In this document: one piece after another, positions 62,803-64,000 of the stretch
Layout of the letters: each line of letters opens with the position of its first letter
How positions within the stretch are numbered: position 1 is the stretch's first letter
Source of the DNA: Cellvibrionaceae bacterium
GTDB lineage: Bacteria; Pseudomonadota; Gammaproteobacteria; Pseudomonadales; Cellvibrionaceae
Reading direction: 5' to 3'
Assembly: GCA_021151695.1 (NCBI GenBank)
Contig: JAGKWU010000002.1
Span: 186,001-250,000, forward strand
DNA: 64,000 nt
Notes under the pieces: model-generated
The model's database searches: none
What the model was told of the DNA's origin: nothing
What the model saw: only the letters and a program-made list of their open reading frames with translations
Translations under genes and position numbers: made by a program

Positions 62803-63027
62803 TTAGGCGAGTGCATAAAACTGAGGAAAACCGTTGATCAGCGGGATTTGCGGGGCTGGCATCTGGGCCTTGTGCTCCATCAGGATTTCTTTGGTGGCTA
62901 TACCGCATTTTCCGCATTGGCTAGCGACGCCCAACGCCTTGCGCAGCTGGCTCATGGAGTGAGCGCCATCTTCAATAGCGGCTTTGATTTGACGATCAGT
63001 AATGCCTTTGCACAAACAAACGTACAT
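62803..63027 (-). CDS. bfd: Bacterioferritin-associated ferredoxin
   Basis: Small [2Fe-2S] protein of 74 residues that donates electrons for iron release from bacterioferritin. The four Cys of the family are present: CLCKGIT (two) and SQCGKCGIA (two), with the BFD-like helix DRQIKAAIEDGAHSMSQLRKAL. The ATG at 63027 (GAGGA upstream) is chosen because it begins exactly at MYVCLCKG; a longer frame to 63063 is rejected. Upstream lies a Fur-like box, in agreement with iron-starvation induction known for bfd in Pseudomonas. Confidence 0.93.
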   Translation of the reverse strand: MYVCLCKGITDRQIKAAIEDGAHSMSQLRKALGVASQCGKCGIATKEILMEHKAQMPAPQIPLINGFPQFYALA

Positions 63028-63076
63028 AAAATCCTCAGGAGAAACTGCTTGCACTTTGATCAAATTTTAGTGCGAA

Positions 63077-63091
63077 TGAGAATTCATGTCA
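63077..63091. promoter_or_regulatory. Candidate Fur box upstream of bfd
   Basis: The 15 bases TGAGAATTCATGTCA match 11 of 14 informative positions of the 7-1-7 Fur consensus. The site is 50 bases upstream of the bfd start, within the expected promoter. Confidence 0.5.
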
Positions 63092-63233
63092 ACAATAGAT
63101 AGGAATTCTTATTATTTGTGATTTCTTATAACCGAAGGTTTATATGCCAACAATGAGCTTTTCAGGCTTATAGCCAAAGTTAAAGAATCATCATATAAAA
63201 AATTAATAGGACACTTAAAAATGGCTGTGTAAG

Positions 63234-63250
63234 ATAGCCCTGTACTATCA
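63234..63250 (+). promoter_or_regulatory. Candidate OxyR half-site upstream of ahpC
   Basis: GATAGCCCTGTACTATC contains ATAG-N7-CTAT, the inner pattern of an OxyR half-operator, about 100 bases before the ahpC start. A second half-site at the expected spacing is not obvious. Confidence 0.4.
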
Positions 63251-63345
63251 ACTTGCCCCTGTTTATGAATTTTAGAGATTTGTGCGCAGGGTTTTATTTC
63301 GAACTACCAAACTTTCCTTAAACATCACCCTATAGGAGATTTCAC

Positions 63346-63948
63346 ATGGGCGTATTAGTAGGTAAAAAAGCACCAGGTTTCACCGCTGCAGCGGTACTGG
63401 GCAACGGCGAAATCGTTGAAGACTTCAGCTTTGAAGCTGCCACCAAAGGCAAAAAAGCCGTCGTTTTCTTCTACCCACTGGACTTCACCTTCGTGTGCCC
63501 ATCAGAGCTGCTGGCTTTTGATCACCGCGTAGAAGAGTTCAAAAAGCGCAATGTAGAAGTGATCGGTGTTTCTATCGACTCTCACTTCACCCACAACGCA
63601 TGGCGTAACACCCCAATCGACCAAGGCGGTATCGGCCAGGTTAAATACACGCTGGTAGCTGATATCAACCACGCGATTGCCAAGGCTTACGACGTAGAAT
63701 CTGAAGGTGGCGTGGCTTTTCGCGGTACTTTCGTGATCGACGAAGACGGCGTTGTTCGTTCACAAATCGTTAACGACCTGCCTATCGGCCGTAACATTGA
63801 CGACACCATCCGCACCGTTGACGCCCTGATTTTCCACCAACAACACGGCGAAGTTTGCCCAGCTGGTTGGAAAGAAGGTGACGCTGGTATGGACGCATCA
63901 CCAGCTGGTGTTGCCAAGTACCTGGCTGAGCACGCTGACAAACTGTAA
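63346..63948 (+). CDS. ahpC: Alkyl hydroperoxide reductase C / 2-Cys peroxiredoxin
   Basis: Typical 2-Cys peroxiredoxin of 200 residues that reduces H2O2 and organic peroxides. The peroxidatic Cys is in FFYPLDFTFVCPSELLAF and the resolving Cys in HGEVCPAGWKEGD; SIDSHFTHNAW and RGTFVIDEDGVVR are also typical. TAGGAGA lies 7 bases ahead of the ATG. The codon usage is strongly biased (many CTG, GGC, GTA, AAC), which fits high expression. A terminator follows at the window edge. No ahpF adjoins within the window; reduction would then be via thioredoxin or a gene outside the window. Confidence 0.95.
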   Translation: MGVLVGKKAPGFTAAAVLGNGEIVEDFSFEAATKGKKAVVFFYPLDFTFVCPSELLAFDHRVEEFKKRNVEVIGVSIDSHFTHNAWRNTPIDQGGIGQVKYTLVADINHAIAKAYDVESEGGVAFRGTFVIDEDGVVRSQIVNDLPIGRNIDDTIRTVDALIFHQQHGEVCPAGWKEGDAGMDASPAGVAKYLAEHADKL

Positions 63949-63971
63949 TTTGCAGCTATAGATGCAAATCG

Positions 63972-64000
63972 AAAAGCCCGGCAATTAGCCGGGTTTTTTT
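63972..64000 (+). terminator. Rho-independent terminator after ahpC
   Basis: Stem AAAAGCCCGGC / GCCGGGTTTTTTT with an AATTA loop, 24 bases past the ahpC stop; it ends at the window edge. Confidence 0.92.

Larger units (their letters stand above)
63028..63345. promoter_or_regulatory. Divergent control region between bfd and ahpC
   Basis: The 318-base gap holds a candidate Fur box close to bfd and a candidate OxyR half-site about 100 bases before ahpC. No gene or T-run terminator lies here. These two sites fit the expected iron and peroxide control of the two genes. Confidence 0.6.

Overview
The window looks like a chromosomal segment of a plant-cell-wall-degrading gammaproteobacterium, most likely Cellvibrio or a close relative in the Cellvibrionaceae. 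The reasons are modular secreted CAZymes whose domains are joined by serine-rich linkers, CBM2/CBM10/CBM35-type modules, many short lipoproteins with the same Ser-rich spacer, and gammaproteobacterial housekeeping genes (gcvP, bfr-bfd, ahpC, an RND pump). The genus is inferred from gene style only; there is no rRNA or tRNA here.

Layout. 1-1636: the 5' part of a secreted CE15 glucuronoyl esterase cut by the window edge. 1.9-10.2 kb: a DUF1697-like protein, an RND pump with its adaptor, an exonuclease III, a quinoprotein-cytochrome c fusion and a Gly/His-rich lipoprotein. 10.3-15.9 kb: a coherent catabolic locus with a cupin, a BiuH-like biuret hydrolase, a nucleobase-type permease, a second cysteine hydrolase and a porin. 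It is divergent from a GntR/FCD regulator, with a perfect palindromic operator candidate between them. 16-23.3 kb: a small membrane protein, a lipoprotein with two beta-sandwich domains, YigZ, and a three-gene signalling cluster (PAS-PAS histidine kinase, Rcp1-like receiver, REC-PAS-PAS-GGDEF-EAL). 23.3-27.9 kb: divergent GH95 and GH127 glycosidases.

28-38.2 kb: a protein with a PEP-CTERM-like tail, a transaldolase homologue that has lost its Schiff-base lysine, an RsbRD/HisKA-type kinase and a PilZ-like protein. A GH43 plus CE1 CAZyme pair follows, bracketed by a decayed and an intact copy of the same coiled-coil gene. 38.2-45.6 kb: an accessory, repeat-rich region. It holds a BIME-like pair of palindromes, a structured leader, two intact and two broken copies of a small gene family each followed by a GC hairpin, a PEP-mutase family enzyme, a ZIP transporter, a two-gene AAA/ABC-type ATPase plus PIN-domain module (the best candidate for an undescribed conflict system), a heptad-repeat membrane protein and a decayed HepT/MntA toxin-antitoxin pair.

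45.8-64 kb: stand-alone EF-G, a LytS/LytTR two-component system, a beta-propeller lipoprotein, an MltB-type transglycosylase, a GH51 arabinofuranosidase, a TlpA-like thioredoxin, gcvP, a phosphopantetheinyl transferase, a large lipoprotein quinoprotein with two haem c sites, bacterioferritin with its ferredoxin, and AhpC with its terminator.

The CAZymes (CE15, GH95, GH127, GH43, CE1, GH51) act on arabinose-, fucose- and glucuronate-decorated hemicellulose and are scattered as single genes or pairs, with no obvious PUL-type cluster. Start codons were moved from the longest frame when a Shine-Dalgarno, signal peptide or lipobox argued for it; these choices are noted per gene.
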